The notes: a model not told the origin generated them from the sequence alone. A stretch of 64,000 nt of DNA from CAZUDO01 sp964618895 (GCA_964618895.1 CAZUDO010000057.1:124001-188000), one strand, 5' to 3'. Numbered from the stretch's first letter, positions 17,416-26,156 are shown. Numbers and translations are program-made.

Positions 17416-17940
17416 ATGGACGACTGGATCGAGGAGGACCTGGAGCTGCTCGCCGGCGGTGAGCGGGCGGTTCGCGTGCTCGATCAGCAGGTGCTGCGAG
17501 AGCCCATCCGGCGTCTCGACCCGCGCCCTCCGCTGACACTGCCTCCGACGGCAACCGTCCGCGACGCGATCGCCGTCATGCGCGAGCACCGTGTCGGGTG
17601 CGTCCTCGTGGTGGAGAACGGCCGCCTGACCGGGATCATCACGGAGCGTGATCTACTGCTCAAGCTCGAGACTGCGGCGCTCTCGGCCCCGATACACACC
17701 ATGATGACTCCGGATCCGGAGGTGCTCGCGATCGCAGACCCCATCGCGTACGCGCTCAACAAGATGAGCGTCGGGGGATTTCGCCACGTCCCGCTGGTGG
17801 ACGACGCCGGGTATCCGGTCGGCATCGTGTCGGTCAAAGATGTCGTGGACTACCTGGTCGATTTCTTTCCGAACGACGTGCTTACGATCGCGCCCGACCC
17901 GGTTCGGGGGCAGACGTGGCGCGGGCGCGACGGGGGCTAG
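17416..17940 (+). CDS. Two-CBS-domain protein
   Basis: 174-aa cytoplasmic protein with an acidic N-terminal extension (1-40) and a CBS pair (about 45-160), shown by TVRDAIAVMREHRVGCVLVV, GRLTGIITERDLL, HTMMTPDPEVLAI and GIVSVKDVVDYLVDF. CBS pairs normally bind adenine nucleotides and regulate a partner; no catalytic domain is fused here. Its TAG stop lies exactly in the CTAG that borders the insertion sequence, so the coding sequence is intact despite the insertion. A TTGACA at 17334-17339 could be part of its promoter, but the matching -10 is weak. Confidence 0.88.
   Translation: MDDWIEEDLELLAGGERAVRVLDQQVLREPIRRLDPRPPLTLPPTATVRDAIAVMREHRVGCVLVVENGRLTGIITERDLLLKLETAALSAPIHTMMTPDPEVLAIADPIAYALNKMSVGGFRHVPLVDDAGYPVGIVSVKDVVDYLVDFFPNDVLTIAPDPVRGQTWRGRDGG
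17937..17940. repeat. CTAG target-site duplication, left copy
   Basis: A direct copy of CTAG borders the left inverted repeat of the insertion sequence and is matched by CTAG at 19877-19880. Being a palindrome, it supplies the TAG stop of the plus-strand CBS gene. Confidence 0.75.
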
Positions 17941-17954
17941 CCCGAAGTTCCTCG
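17941..17954 (+). repeat. Left terminal inverted repeat of the insertion sequence
   Basis: Reads CCCGAAGTTCCTCG. It pairs with the right end (19863-19876), whose reverse complement is CCCGAAGTTCCCCG, with a single mismatch at position 12. Confidence 0.85.
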
Positions 17955-18019
17955 GGGGTTCGAGCAGAATCCTCCCGTGATTCGCGGAGATAGACCGAAT
18001 CAGCTCTGCAGCGTTCTGT

Positions 18020-19729
18020 CTACAAAACACGAATGGCGTCGAGGAGTTTGAGGGCGCGACGCTGCTTTGGGTTCGGCGTGGTGGTGATCTTGAAGGTTGG
18101 GGCCCCGCCAGGGGCTTGCGGGGCGCGGCAGGTGTTGCGGACGATGGTAGCGAGCTCCTGTTGCAGCGTGGAGAAGCTGTGCGCGGGGGTGGCGTCGTCG
18201 AGGAGATGAGAGGATGCTTTGGCTTGGGCGGCAGCGGAGCGTTTCGCCGCCGCCACCGGATCGCGGGTGGTCTTGGCGAGTTGATCCTCGTCGGCGAAGA
18301 GCAAGGGGCGCCAGGCCTCTCGCATGTGCCACTCGACGTAGTAGGCGAGCATGCACAGGAAGATGTGGCTTCTGACTCGATCGGCGAGGTGGTGGTGGAT
18401 GGGGCGGATCTTCAGATCGATGGTTTTCAGCGATCGGAAGGCCCGTTCGACCTGGGCCAGTGATTTGTAGTTGCGCACGCAGTCCGCGGCCGTCATCTGC
18501 TGTTTCGCCAGGCTCGTGCGGATGATGTAGATGCCGTCGAGGGCCGCTTCCGAAGCGATGTGGTCCTCGAGCCGATGAAAGCCGAAGCGGTGGTCTTCGA
18601 TGTCGAGCGCGAAGTGCTTGGCGACCTTGTACTTGTTGACGACCTTGCCCACGCGCACGCCGATGGCGTCGCGACCCGAAAGACGCCCCCGCTCGACCAT
18701 GCCCCTGACCTTCTCGAGCTCCTTCTCGGTGGCCTCGAGCAGGGACTGCCGCTTGTGACTTCGCAGCTTCGCGAGCTCGGGGTTCCGGCACGCGATCAGA
18801 CGCTCGGCAGGAAAGTCGGGGTGCGAGAGCTCGAAGAGGTTCTTCTCGTCGAAGAGCCCGAGCTGCAGCTGTCCGCCTTCCACCAGCGCGCGAATCTGGC
18901 CGGTCTTCAGCGCCGTGATCCACGCGACTTGGTCCTGCTCCCGCAGCTCGTTGATCGCCTTTTGTGAAATCATCCCGCGGTCGCCGACCAGGACCAGGGT
19001 CTGGATGCCGAAGTCCTTCGTGAGCTTATCGACTTGCGGCATGAAGGTCTTGGGGTCGTTGGTATTGCCGTCATAGACCGACACCGCCACCGGGCACCCG
19101 CGCCGATCGGTGAGCAGGCCGTAGTTCACCTGCAGCGTGCCCTTCTTGCCGTCGCGATTGTGCCCGAGCTTGGCCAGCGGGCAGGTGGTTCCCTCGAAGT
19201 AGCTCGAGCTCAAGTCGTACAACACCAAGCTCCCCTCGCCGAGATGGCGCGCGGCGAGCTTTTTCTCGATCCCCCCCTGGCGCTCCAGCAGCCAGTCCAT
19301 CGCGGCGTAGAGTTCTTCCTCGTCGGCATCGGCCACCGCGAGCTCCTCGGCCAGGGTCGTGGTGTGCCACCAGCGGGTGGTGGCGAGCTTGGTATGGGGG
19401 GCGATGATGCGCGCGGCCACCATCGCGCATACCAGATCGCGTTCCCGGCACCGACGCGAGGCCACCAAGGACTCGAAGCCGAGTCGTTGCATGGCGACAC
19501 CCACGGCTTCGACGTGACCGTGAGGCCGCGATGCAATGACCTCGAAGAGCTCGCTGACGGGATGAAGCGTCTCGCCGCGCAAGACCGCGCGGATGGCGAA
19601 GATCTGCTCATCGGGTAGGGAGGAGAGGTTGGCGAGCGTGCGCTTCCTGACTGTGCGGCCTTCGCGGAATGATTCGCGCAGCAAGTAGGCGGGGCGGGAG
19701 CCGCGGTTCGGGACCGCATCGACGTGCAT
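18020..19729 (-). CDS. IS1634-family DDE transposase
   Basis: 569-aa transposase (from the ATG at 19729; a TTG nine codons upstream is also in frame). It has the family N-terminal pattern YLLRESFREGRTVRKRTLAN and a DDE catalytic domain: first acidic region in VSVYDGNTNDPKTF, second Asp in LVLVGDRGMIS, and the Glu in QVERAFRSLK. The C-terminus IHHHLADRVRSHIFLCMLAY is typical of the group. There is no internal stop or frameshift. Its lower-GC surroundings at the element ends contrast slightly with neighbouring genes. Confidence 0.95.
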   Translation of the reverse strand: MHVDAVPNRGSRPAYLLRESFREGRTVRKRTLANLSSLPDEQIFAIRAVLRGETLHPVSELFEVIASRPHGHVEAVGVAMQRLGFESLVASRRCRERDLVCAMVAARIIAPHTKLATTRWWHTTTLAEELAVADADEEELYAAMDWLLERQGGIEKKLAARHLGEGSLVLYDLSSSYFEGTTCPLAKLGHNRDGKKGTLQVNYGLLTDRRGCPVAVSVYDGNTNDPKTFMPQVDKLTKDFGIQTLVLVGDRGMISQKAINELREQDQVAWITALKTGQIRALVEGGQLQLGLFDEKNLFELSHPDFPAERLIACRNPELAKLRSHKRQSLLEATEKELEKVRGMVERGRLSGRDAIGVRVGKVVNKYKVAKHFALDIEDHRFGFHRLEDHIASEAALDGIYIIRTSLAKQQMTAADCVRNYKSLAQVERAFRSLKTIDLKIRPIHHHLADRVRSHIFLCMLAYYVEWHMREAWRPLLFADEDQLAKTTRDPVAAAKRSAAAQAKASSHLLDDATPAHSFSTLQQELATIVRNTCRAPQAPGGAPTFKITTTPNPKQRRALKLLDAIRVL

Positions 19730-19862
19730 GGGTACATTATGCACATTGACCCCCAATCTTCAAGCCCACGACGTTGATTTACATGGCTACCTTATGCACG
19801 CCCGGAAAACCTCCAACCCCCTGACTTCCCGTTCCTTCTCCTCAGGCCCGAGGCTGGGAAGA

Positions 19863-19876
19863 CGGGGAACTTCGGG
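19863..19876 (-). repeat. Right terminal inverted repeat of the insertion sequence
   Basis: Reads CGGGGAACTTCGGG on the plus strand, the inverse of the left end with one mismatch. The outermost 11 bp are identical between ends. Confidence 0.85.
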
Positions 19877-19880
19877 CTAG
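19877..19880. repeat. CTAG target-site duplication, right copy
   Basis: Second copy of the CTAG flanking the element. Read on the minus strand it supplies the TAG stop of the korB gene. Confidence 0.75.
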
Positions 19881-20884
19881 CCGACGACCCAGGTATCGCC
19901 GCCGTGGAACAGCGCGGCGAGGTCGGCAGGGCCCTTCTCCTTGGCGGCCGCCACCTGACCCTGCAAAGCATCCTCGTAGCAGGGACGGTCGACAGCCGTA
20001 AACACTCCGATCGGAGTTGGAAAATGCGGGGGCCCAAGGCGGGCGATCAGGTAGGCCAGAGCGGGGTTGGTCTCGTCGTGCACCACGAGGTCCTGCTCGG
20101 CGACTCCGTTGCCGAGCAGGACGACCTCAGGCTGGAAGCGTCGCATGCGAATGCCGCGATCGCGGTCCTTCCCGAACACCAGGGGTTTTCCGTGCTCGAG
20201 TGTGAGCGTGTGGTCGGCCTTGGTGGCCTTGTCGGTGACCTGCTCGAAGGCGCCATCGTTGAAGACATTACAATTCTGGAGGATCTCGACGAAGGCGGTG
20301 CCACGGTGCTGGTGGGCCCGGCGGACGATCTCCTGAAGATGCCGCGCCTCGACGTCGACGGTGCGGGCGACGAAGCTCGCTTCCGCCCCGAGGGCGAGGG
20401 CGATCGGGTCGAAGGGATGGTCGAGTGACCCTGCGGGCGTCGATTTGGTGACCTTCCCGAACTCCGAGGTGGGCGAGTACTGGCCCTTCGTGAGCCCGTA
20501 GATCTTGTTGTTGAAGAGGAGAATGTTCACGTCGAGGTTCCGACGCAGGATGTGGATCAGGTGATTGCCCCCGATCGAGAGGGCATCCCCATCGCCCGTG
20601 ATGATCCAAACGGAGAGCTCAGGGCGGGTCGCTTTCAGTCCGCTGGCGATTGCCGGTGCGCGGCCGTGGATCGAGTGGAAGCCGTAGGCGTTGACGTAGT
20701 GCGGGAAGCGACTGGAGCAGCCGATGCCGGAGACGAAGACGAAGTTCTCGCGCCGCACGCCGAGTTCCGGGAGTACTTTCTGGACCTGTGAGAGGATGGC
20801 GTAGTCACCACACCCCGGGCACCAACGCACGTCCTGGTCCGAAACAAAGTCCTTCTTGGTCAGAGTAGGTTCGGGAGCGCTCAT
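19877..20884 (-). CDS. korB: 2-oxoacid:ferredoxin oxidoreductase, beta subunit
   Basis: TPP-binding subunit of a 2-oxoglutarate-type ferredoxin oxidoreductase, which oxidatively decarboxylates a 2-oxoacid to acyl-CoA and reduces ferredoxin (reversible in reductive TCA metabolism). The 335-aa protein shows VRWCPGCGDYAIL, GIGCSSRFPHY, the TPP/Mg motif GDGDALSIGGNH and NNKIYGLTKGQYSPTS, which match the Kor rather than the pyruvate type. Its ATG overlaps the korA stop (ATGA). The TAG stop lies in the CTAG at the edge of the insertion sequence, so the gene is complete. Confidence 0.94.
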   Translation of the reverse strand: MSAPEPTLTKKDFVSDQDVRWCPGCGDYAILSQVQKVLPELGVRRENFVFVSGIGCSSRFPHYVNAYGFHSIHGRAPAIASGLKATRPELSVWIITGDGDALSIGGNHLIHILRRNLDVNILLFNNKIYGLTKGQYSPTSEFGKVTKSTPAGSLDHPFDPIALALGAEASFVARTVDVEARHLQEIVRRAHQHRGTAFVEILQNCNVFNDGAFEQVTDKATKADHTLTLEHGKPLVFGKDRDRGIRMRRFQPEVVLLGNGVAEQDLVVHDETNPALAYLIARLGPPHFPTPIGVFTAVDRPCYEDALQGQVAAAKEKGPADLAALFHGGDTWVVG

Positions 20885-22755
20885 GGCCGGTCCTCCGCTC
20901 GGCTGCCGTTCAGAATACGCAGGGCGCGACTGGCGATTTCCGAGACTTTGAAGGGCCGGCCCTGGATCTTGTTGAAGCCGATCGCATCCACCAGATACTC
21001 GGCGCGCAGAAGCCGAACGAGCTGGCCGAGGTTCATCTCGGGAACGAGGACGTGACGGAAGCGACCGAGGAGCCCTCCGAGGTCGGGGGGCAGCGGGTTG
21101 AGGTAGCGGAGGTGCGCTTGCGCGACCCGATGGCCCGCCGCCTGGAGCTCGCGGACCGCCTGCGTGATGGCTCCATACGAGCTGCCCCACCCGACGATGA
21201 GAAGGTCACCCTCCGGAGGGCCAACTACCTCGGTGGGAGGAATCTCGCGAACGATGCCTGCCACCTTGCGCGCGCGAACACGGATCATCTGTTCGTGATT
21301 GATGGGGGCGTAGCTCACGTTTCCGGTAAGGTATTCCTTCTCGAGGCCCCCGATCCGGTGCTCGAGCCCTGGGGTACCCGGGACGACCCAGGGGCGGGAT
21401 AGCGTGGTCTGGTCACGCAGGTAGGGAAAGAACCCGTTGGGATCGGTCCGGAAGGCAACGGAGATGTCGGGTAGCGTGGACGGGTCCGGGACCAACCACG
21501 GCTCGGCCCCATTGGCGAGATAGCCGTCGGTAAGGAGGATGACCGGCGTCATGTAGGTGACCGCCAGCCGCACGGCCTCGAAAGCCATCCGGAAGCAGTC
21601 GGCGGGTGTTGCGGCCGCGAGAATCGGGACGGGTGCCTCGCCGTGCCGGCCGTACATGGCCATCAGCAAGTCGGCCTGTTCGGTCTTGGTGGGCATGCCG
21701 GTCGACGGACCGGCACGCTGAACGTCGGTGATCACCAGGGGGAGTTCCACCGCGAGCGCAAGTCCCATGGTTTCAGCTTTGAGATTCATCCCGGGGCCAC
21801 TGGTCGTGGTGATGGCAATGGCGCCACCGAACGCGGCTCCGAGCGCCGCGCCGATCCCCGCGATCTCGTCCTCCGCCTGGAAGGTGTACACGTCGAACTG
21901 CTTCAGGTTCGAGAGCTCGTGCAGAATGTCGCTCGCGGGGGTGATGGGATAGCTCCCGAGGAAGAGCGGTCGGCCGGCCTTGTGGGCGGCGGCCACGAAG
22001 CCGAGCGCCGTGGCGCTGTTGCCGGTGATGTTGCGGTAGGTGCCCGGTGCGATGACTGCGGGTTTGACCTCGTAGGAGACCGTGAAGAGCTCGGCGTTCT
22101 CGGCGAAGGCGTGCCCGGCGCGCAGCGCGCGGAGATTGGCCTCGATCATGTCGGGCGTCTTCCGGAACCGCTCTTTGATCCACGCCTCAGACGGCTCGGT
22201 CGGTCGGTGGAAGAGCCAGGACATCATCCCGAGGCAGAAAAAATTACGACACCGGAACACGTTACGCGGCGACAGCCCAAGGTCTTGCAGGGCCGCGGCG
22301 GTGAGCTTGGCGACGTCGACGGCGAACAGCTGATAGCGGGCGAGGGAACCATCGTCGAGCGGGTTGGTCTCGTAGTCGGCCTTCTTCAGGTTCTGCTCAT
22401 TGAACCCCTCTCGATCGACGATCAGAATGCCCCCGGGCTGGAGATCGCCCAGGTTCACCTTGAGCGCGGCGGGATTCATCGCGACCAGCACGTCGAGATC
22501 GTCGCCCGGAGTGAAGACCTGGGACGCGGAGAAGCTGAGCTGAAAGGCGCTCACGCCCGCGAGTGTTCCCGCGGGCGCACGGATCTCTGCCGGGAAGTCG
22601 GGGAGGGTGGCCAGATCGTTGCCGGCGAGCGCCGACTCGGTGGTGAACTGCATGCCGGTCACCTGCATGCCGTCGCCCGAATCGCCTGCGAACCGGATGA
22701 CCACGGTGTCGCGCTCCTCGAGGCGCTTGGTTCCTCTCGCACCGCTGTCAGACAT
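20881..22755 (-). CDS. korA: 2-oxoacid:ferredoxin oxidoreductase, fused gamma-alpha subunit
   Basis: 624-aa partner of KorB. The N-terminal gamma domain (about 15-195) contains RFAGDSGDGMQVTG and FPAEIRAPAGT; the alpha (pyrimidine-binding) domain (about 225-624) contains GSYPITPASDILHEL, FQAEDEIAGIGAALGAAFGG and TTSGPGMNLKAE. This gamma-alpha fusion is typical of the two-subunit oxygen-tolerant type. No ferredoxin-like delta subunit is present. It lies downstream of the TPR-CSD gene on the same strand, 143 bp apart, and probably forms an operon with korB. Confidence 0.95.
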   Translation of the reverse strand: MSDSGARGTKRLEERDTVVIRFAGDSGDGMQVTGMQFTTESALAGNDLATLPDFPAEIRAPAGTLAGVSAFQLSFSASQVFTPGDDLDVLVAMNPAALKVNLGDLQPGGILIVDREGFNEQNLKKADYETNPLDDGSLARYQLFAVDVAKLTAAALQDLGLSPRNVFRCRNFFCLGMMSWLFHRPTEPSEAWIKERFRKTPDMIEANLRALRAGHAFAENAELFTVSYEVKPAVIAPGTYRNITGNSATALGFVAAAHKAGRPLFLGSYPITPASDILHELSNLKQFDVYTFQAEDEIAGIGAALGAAFGGAIAITTTSGPGMNLKAETMGLALAVELPLVITDVQRAGPSTGMPTKTEQADLLMAMYGRHGEAPVPILAAATPADCFRMAFEAVRLAVTYMTPVILLTDGYLANGAEPWLVPDPSTLPDISVAFRTDPNGFFPYLRDQTTLSRPWVVPGTPGLEHRIGGLEKEYLTGNVSYAPINHEQMIRVRARKVAGIVREIPPTEVVGPPEGDLLIVGWGSSYGAITQAVRELQAAGHRVAQAHLRYLNPLPPDLGGLLGRFRHVLVPEMNLGQLVRLLRAEYLVDAIGFNKIQGRPFKVSEIASRALRILNGSRAEDRP

Positions 22756-22898
22756 CCTCTGGCGATCTCCCAGGAGTTGACGCGCGACAGATATAACCGT
22801 ACCGGCGCGTCCGTGGCGGTGCTGGATATACCGGGCCGCCCGCGGAGGCGCAATCGTTACTCCGCGTGCGAGGTGCTCGACCGGGAGGTGCGCGCGGG

Positions 22899-24347
22899 TT
22901 ACTCCAGGCGTCGCAAGGTTTCGGCTTGAGGCTTCCCCTTCTTCGGGTTGTGGCCGACCCGGAAGCTGACGCGAATTCCGGGCGCCAGCCCCTCAGTCCC
23001 GTCCTCGCACTGAGTGACGTGGAAGAAGATCGAACGGCCGCGATCGTACTGCAGGAAGCCGAAGCCTTTGTCTTCGAAAAAGCGGTCTACGATGCCGACC
23101 AGGCGATCTTGCCCGGGTACGTCCAGGATGGCGCCGTCGAGCATGGCGAGAGTGGCCGGGAGAGGAGGATCCGGAGCGGGCGAAACGATGCCCGGGAGGC
23201 GTTCGGTAAGGCGCGCCAGCTGTGCGGTGAGATGATCGTCGTCCGGGGTGGCCTGCGACAGCTGATGAAGGTAGGAGATGGCCCGTTCGATCAAACTCAT
23301 CCGTTCCGCGAGCTCGGCGGCCAGCCGGAGACCTTCGGGAAAGACGCTGTCGCGCCGGCACGCCAGGGCGTGGTCGACGTGCTGCAGGGCTGCCGCAGGC
23401 CGAGCGCAGGCGAGGTGAAGTCGCGCAATCTCGATACGGACGATCGGTTCGGCGGGGCGGAGGCGGTGCAGGGCCTGCGCGAACGCCTGTGCTGCGGCGA
23501 CGACGTCGTGTTTGCCGTGGAGGTACAGGCGACCGAGCGCGAGGTATGCGAATCCGCCCCGCGGGAGCTGGCTGGCGTGGCGGTATGCCTCCTCTCCAGC
23601 GTCGAGGTTGCCCTGCAGCTCGTAGGCTCGGCCGAGGCGCTCCCACAAATAGCTGGAGGACGGATCCATGTCGCGTGCCTGTTGGAACGCGCTCAGTGCG
23701 CTGTCGAGGTCGCCACGACGGAGCTGTAGCTCGGCGCGGCACGCGAGCGTGTGCTCGCCCCGGATCGCCGGTGGGTCATTTCCCCGGTCGAGCTCACAGC
23801 ACGCATCGAGCGCCTCGGCGGCGGCATCGAAGTTCCCCAAGTCACGGAGACCGCGTGAGAGGTGGAACAGCACCTGGACCTGCACGCCCTTCCCGCGTTG
23901 CCGTTGTTCGGCGGGCGCCTGCTCCCAGATGGTGCGCGCGCGTGTCAGCGCCTCCACGGTTTCGAGCGGACGGTGCAGCTTCTCGAGGCAGTAGCCTCGG
24001 CGAAACAAGCAGAGGTGGTAGGTCGGAAAGGACGATAGGGCCCGTTCGTACCAGCGCAGCGCCTTCGTCCACTTCTTCTTGCGTTGAAAATACCACCCGA
24101 TGGCACAGTGAAAGACGGCCGCGCGCCGTGGGGCGAGCTCTGCGCAGCGCAGGAGGTACCGCTCGACCTTCTCCTCGTTCCCGAGCATCCCGAACGCGCG
24201 GCCGATCTCGAACAGGAGATCCGTCGAGTTCCAGGTTTCCTCTGCTGGGGTGTCGTCCAGCCCGCCGTAGCGTCGGACGATGGCATGGTGTTCCCCACGC
24301 TTCGCGAGAGAGCGGACATCGGCCAAGATGGTGGCCACGTCCGTCAT
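22899..24347 (-). CDS. TPR protein with C-terminal cold-shock domain
   Basis: 482-aa protein. Most of it (about 35-410) is tandem TPR-like helix pairs, e.g. EKVERYLLRCAELAPRRA, KALRWYERALSSFP and DAGEEAYRHASQLPRGG. The last 68 residues are a cold-shock OB-fold: GIVDRFFEDKGFGFLQYD holds the RNP1-like KGFGF and IFFHVTQ the RNP2-like element. No signal peptide is visible, so it should be cytoplasmic. A protein-interaction scaffold joined to a single-stranded nucleic-acid-binding domain suggests an RNA-related adaptor, but no function is known to me. It lies between purN and korA on the same strand. Confidence 0.85.
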   Translation of the reverse strand: MTDVATILADVRSLAKRGEHHAIVRRYGGLDDTPAEETWNSTDLLFEIGRAFGMLGNEEKVERYLLRCAELAPRRAAVFHCAIGWYFQRKKKWTKALRWYERALSSFPTYHLCLFRRGYCLEKLHRPLETVEALTRARTIWEQAPAEQRQRGKGVQVQVLFHLSRGLRDLGNFDAAAEALDACCELDRGNDPPAIRGEHTLACRAELQLRRGDLDSALSAFQQARDMDPSSSYLWERLGRAYELQGNLDAGEEAYRHASQLPRGGFAYLALGRLYLHGKHDVVAAAQAFAQALHRLRPAEPIVRIEIARLHLACARPAAALQHVDHALACRRDSVFPEGLRLAAELAERMSLIERAISYLHQLSQATPDDDHLTAQLARLTERLPGIVSPAPDPPLPATLAMLDGAILDVPGQDRLVGIVDRFFEDKGFGFLQYDRGRSIFFHVTQCEDGTEGLAPGIRVSFRVGHNPKKGKPQAETLRRLE

Positions 24348-24498
24348 GAGGGGAGCCCCACGGCTGGGGCTGAGAAGAAAGGTCTGCCACCCATCAGGCC
24401 CCCCGGGCGGGTCTGTGGGGCCGTCTCGCCGTCACCCTCCTGCGAGCACCCCATCCCCAAACTCCAGGGTGGCTCCGTAACAGCAAAGTGGTTAGCTT

Positions 24499-25155
24499 TC
24501 AACCGAACGGCGGCTCACCAATGGATGAGTGGCGGCGGGGGGGGGGGAGGGGTCCGGTACCGATGACCCGTCGGCCTTCGACGGGGGGACGCCCCCCGGC
24601 GAAGAGCTGGATGGCGAGCGGGTAGATCGCGTGTTCGACGGCGAGGATGCGGTGGCGGAGGCTTTCCTCCGTGTCGTCGGGGCGGACCGCGACGGCCCCT
24701 TGGAGGATGATCGGACCATGGTCGGCGTGCTCGTCGACGAAGTGGACCGTCGCCCCAGCGATCTTGACGCCGTAGGTAAGCGCCTGCCTTTGCGCATGCA
24801 AGCCCGGGAAGGACGGGAGGAGGGCGGGGTGAATGTTGATGATGCGTTCGGGGAACGCCTGCAGCAGGACGCGAGTGATCAGACGGTCGAAGCCCGCCAG
24901 GACGACGAGGTCGACGCCGGCCTCCTGCAACGCCTGGACCAAGACGCCATCGAAGGCCTCGCGGGATGCAAAGGTGCGGTGGTCGATGGTGCGAGTCGGC
25001 ACGCCGGCTTCGGCTGCCCGCGTGAGTCCGGAGACGGCGGCTCGGTTGGAGATCACGATGCGGATTGCGCAATCCAGCCGACCGGTAGCGACGCGACCGA
25101 GAATCGTCTGGAGATTTGTCCCTGCCCCCGAGATCAGGACGCCGACGGCAACCAT
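24499..25155 (-). CDS. purN: Phosphoribosylglycinamide formyltransferase (PurN)
   Basis: Folate-dependent formylation of GAR, the third step of purine synthesis. The 218-aa protein has VLISGAGTNLQTIL, the catalytic NIHPALLPSFPGLHAQRQAL (Asn, His) and VHFVDEHADHGPII with the catalytic Asp. The reading frame passes through an 11-base G/C homopolymer near its 3' end; the last 15 residues (RRHSSIGEPPFG end) depend on that tract length. It stands apart from the purB-S-Q-L-F cluster 13 kb away. comF lies 47 bp upstream on the same strand. Confidence 0.94.
   Translation of the reverse strand: MVAVGVLISGAGTNLQTILGRVATGRLDCAIRIVISNRAAVSGLTRAAEAGVPTRTIDHRTFASREAFDGVLVQALQEAGVDLVVLAGFDRLITRVLLQAFPERIINIHPALLPSFPGLHAQRQALTYGVKIAGATVHFVDEHADHGPIILQGAVAVRPDDTEESLRHRILAVEHAIYPLAIQLFAGGRPPVEGRRVIGTGPLPPPRRHSSIGEPPFG
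24537..24547. repeat. G11 homopolymer in the 3' end of purN
   Basis: Eleven consecutive G on the plus strand, read as C11 in purN just before its last dozen codons. A one-base change would give ends of similar length in either other frame, so the catalytic domain would be unaffected. Confidence 0.8.
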
Positions 25156-25202
25156 GTGTGTCGTTTAGCGCCGGCGGGTCGACGCCTCAAGGTGTGGTAC
25201 GT

Positions 25203-25925
25203 TCATGGTGCCCGGCCCAAGGTGTACACATCTACCTGCCGTGCCCCCGCGGCAAGTAAGGCGTCCGCACAGGCCGTTGCCGTGGCTCCGGTGGTGAGGA
25301 CGTCGTCGACCAGCACGATACGGCGGTTGACAACTCGGGCGGGCTGCCGGACCCGGAACGCACGCTCCGGGTTCCCGCGGCGGTGGTGAGCGTCCAAACC
25401 TGCCTGCGGCGGTGTCGCGCGGATGCGCGCGAGGGCGCGACTGGCCAGGGGCAATCCCTGGCGACGGGCGAGTTCCCGGGCGAGCAGGGCCGCCTGGTTG
25501 AAGCCGCGGACACGGAGTCGACTCACGTGCAGCGGGACGGGGACGAGGACCACGTCGCGGGTGAACGGATAGCGATCGGCAAGGAGCATGCCGAGGGGCC
25601 GTGCCAGGATGCGCCGACCGCGATACTTCAGGCGCTGGATCGCTGTGGCGAGCGGATTGAGCCCGACCGCGGCGGACAGGTACAATGCAGCTGCCCGCGC
25701 GGCGACGTAGCGAGGGGGGGAGTGTAGGCAGGCAGCGCACGGTCGCGACCGGCGTGCGGAGAGCGGCACGCCACAGACGATGCAGAGTGGTGAGGGGACG
25801 GGGCGTAGCGTCGCCCGGCACCGCGTGCAGATGCCGGGACCAGAGTCCGTAGCGAGGTTGTCCGTGCACACCTCGCAACGGCGTGGAACGAGGAGGTCGA
25901 CTACGGCCTGGAGCAAGTGCAGCAT
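25203..25925 (-). CDS. comF: ComF family phosphoribosyltransferase-like protein
   Basis: 240-aa ComF-type protein. The N-terminal third is a zinc-finger region with paired cysteines (CEVC, CTRC, CIVC, CAAC); the C-terminal domain is a PRTase fold with the PRPP-binding loop VLVDDVLTTGATA. GFNQAALLARELAR is another conserved block. In naturally competent bacteria ComF helps process incoming DNA, but homologues occur widely and the role here is not established. It is divergent from a small membrane-peptide gene across 84 bp. Confidence 0.9.
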   Translation of the reverse strand: MLHLLQAVVDLLVPRRCEVCTDNLATDSGPGICTRCRATLRPVPSPLCIVCGVPLSARRSRPCAACLHSPPRYVAARAAALYLSAAVGLNPLATAIQRLKYRGRRILARPLGMLLADRYPFTRDVVLVPVPLHVSRLRVRGFNQAALLARELARRQGLPLASRALARIRATPPQAGLDAHHRRGNPERAFRVRQPARVVNRRIVLVDDVLTTGATATACADALLAAGARQVDVYTLGRAP

Positions 25926-26009
25926 CGATGTCGATAGGCGGCGCGTTGTGTAGGCCCCCGGGCACGCTGACGCAATCGGGGGTGCCGAGGGGGGAAGGGA
26001 GGAGTGGCC

Positions 26010-26156
26010 ATGAGGCGTTTCCTGAGCGGGCTCGTGCTGGGTGTCCTGCTGACGTACTGCTACTTCAGTAGCGATCAGCTGCGCGGGGCCATCGATGCAT
26101 GGTGGACGTGGGCATCGAGCCCATCGGCTGGGGTGGCAGCTCGCCGCGGTCCGTGA
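26010..26156 (+). CDS. 48-aa hypothetical single-pass membrane peptide
   Basis: Short reading frame starting MRRFLSGLVLGVLLTYCYF: two arginines then a hydrophobic segment of about 16 residues, as in a signal anchor, followed by a soluble tail rich in Trp and Ser (AWWTWASSPS). A strong AAGGGAGGAG lies a few bases before the ATG. It heads the plus-strand series ahead of yqeY with a 43-bp gap. I recognise no family. The good ribosome site and membrane-like composition argue for a real gene, but its shortness leaves doubt. Confidence 0.55.
   Translation: MRRFLSGLVLGVLLTYCYFSSDQLRGAIDAWWTWASSPSAGVAARRGP

Larger units (their letters stand above)
17941..19876 (-). mobile_element. IS1634-like insertion sequence, complete, 1936 bp
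   Basis: A complete element: terminal inverted repeats beginning CCCGAAGTTCC at both ends (14 bp, one mismatch), one long transposase gene on the minus strand, and a flanking CTAG duplication. The size and transposase type fit the IS1634 group of the IS4-like DDE families. It sits between two convergent genes and does not truncate either. The intact frame and good repeats suggest a recent, possibly still active insertion. No passenger genes are present. Confidence 0.9.
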
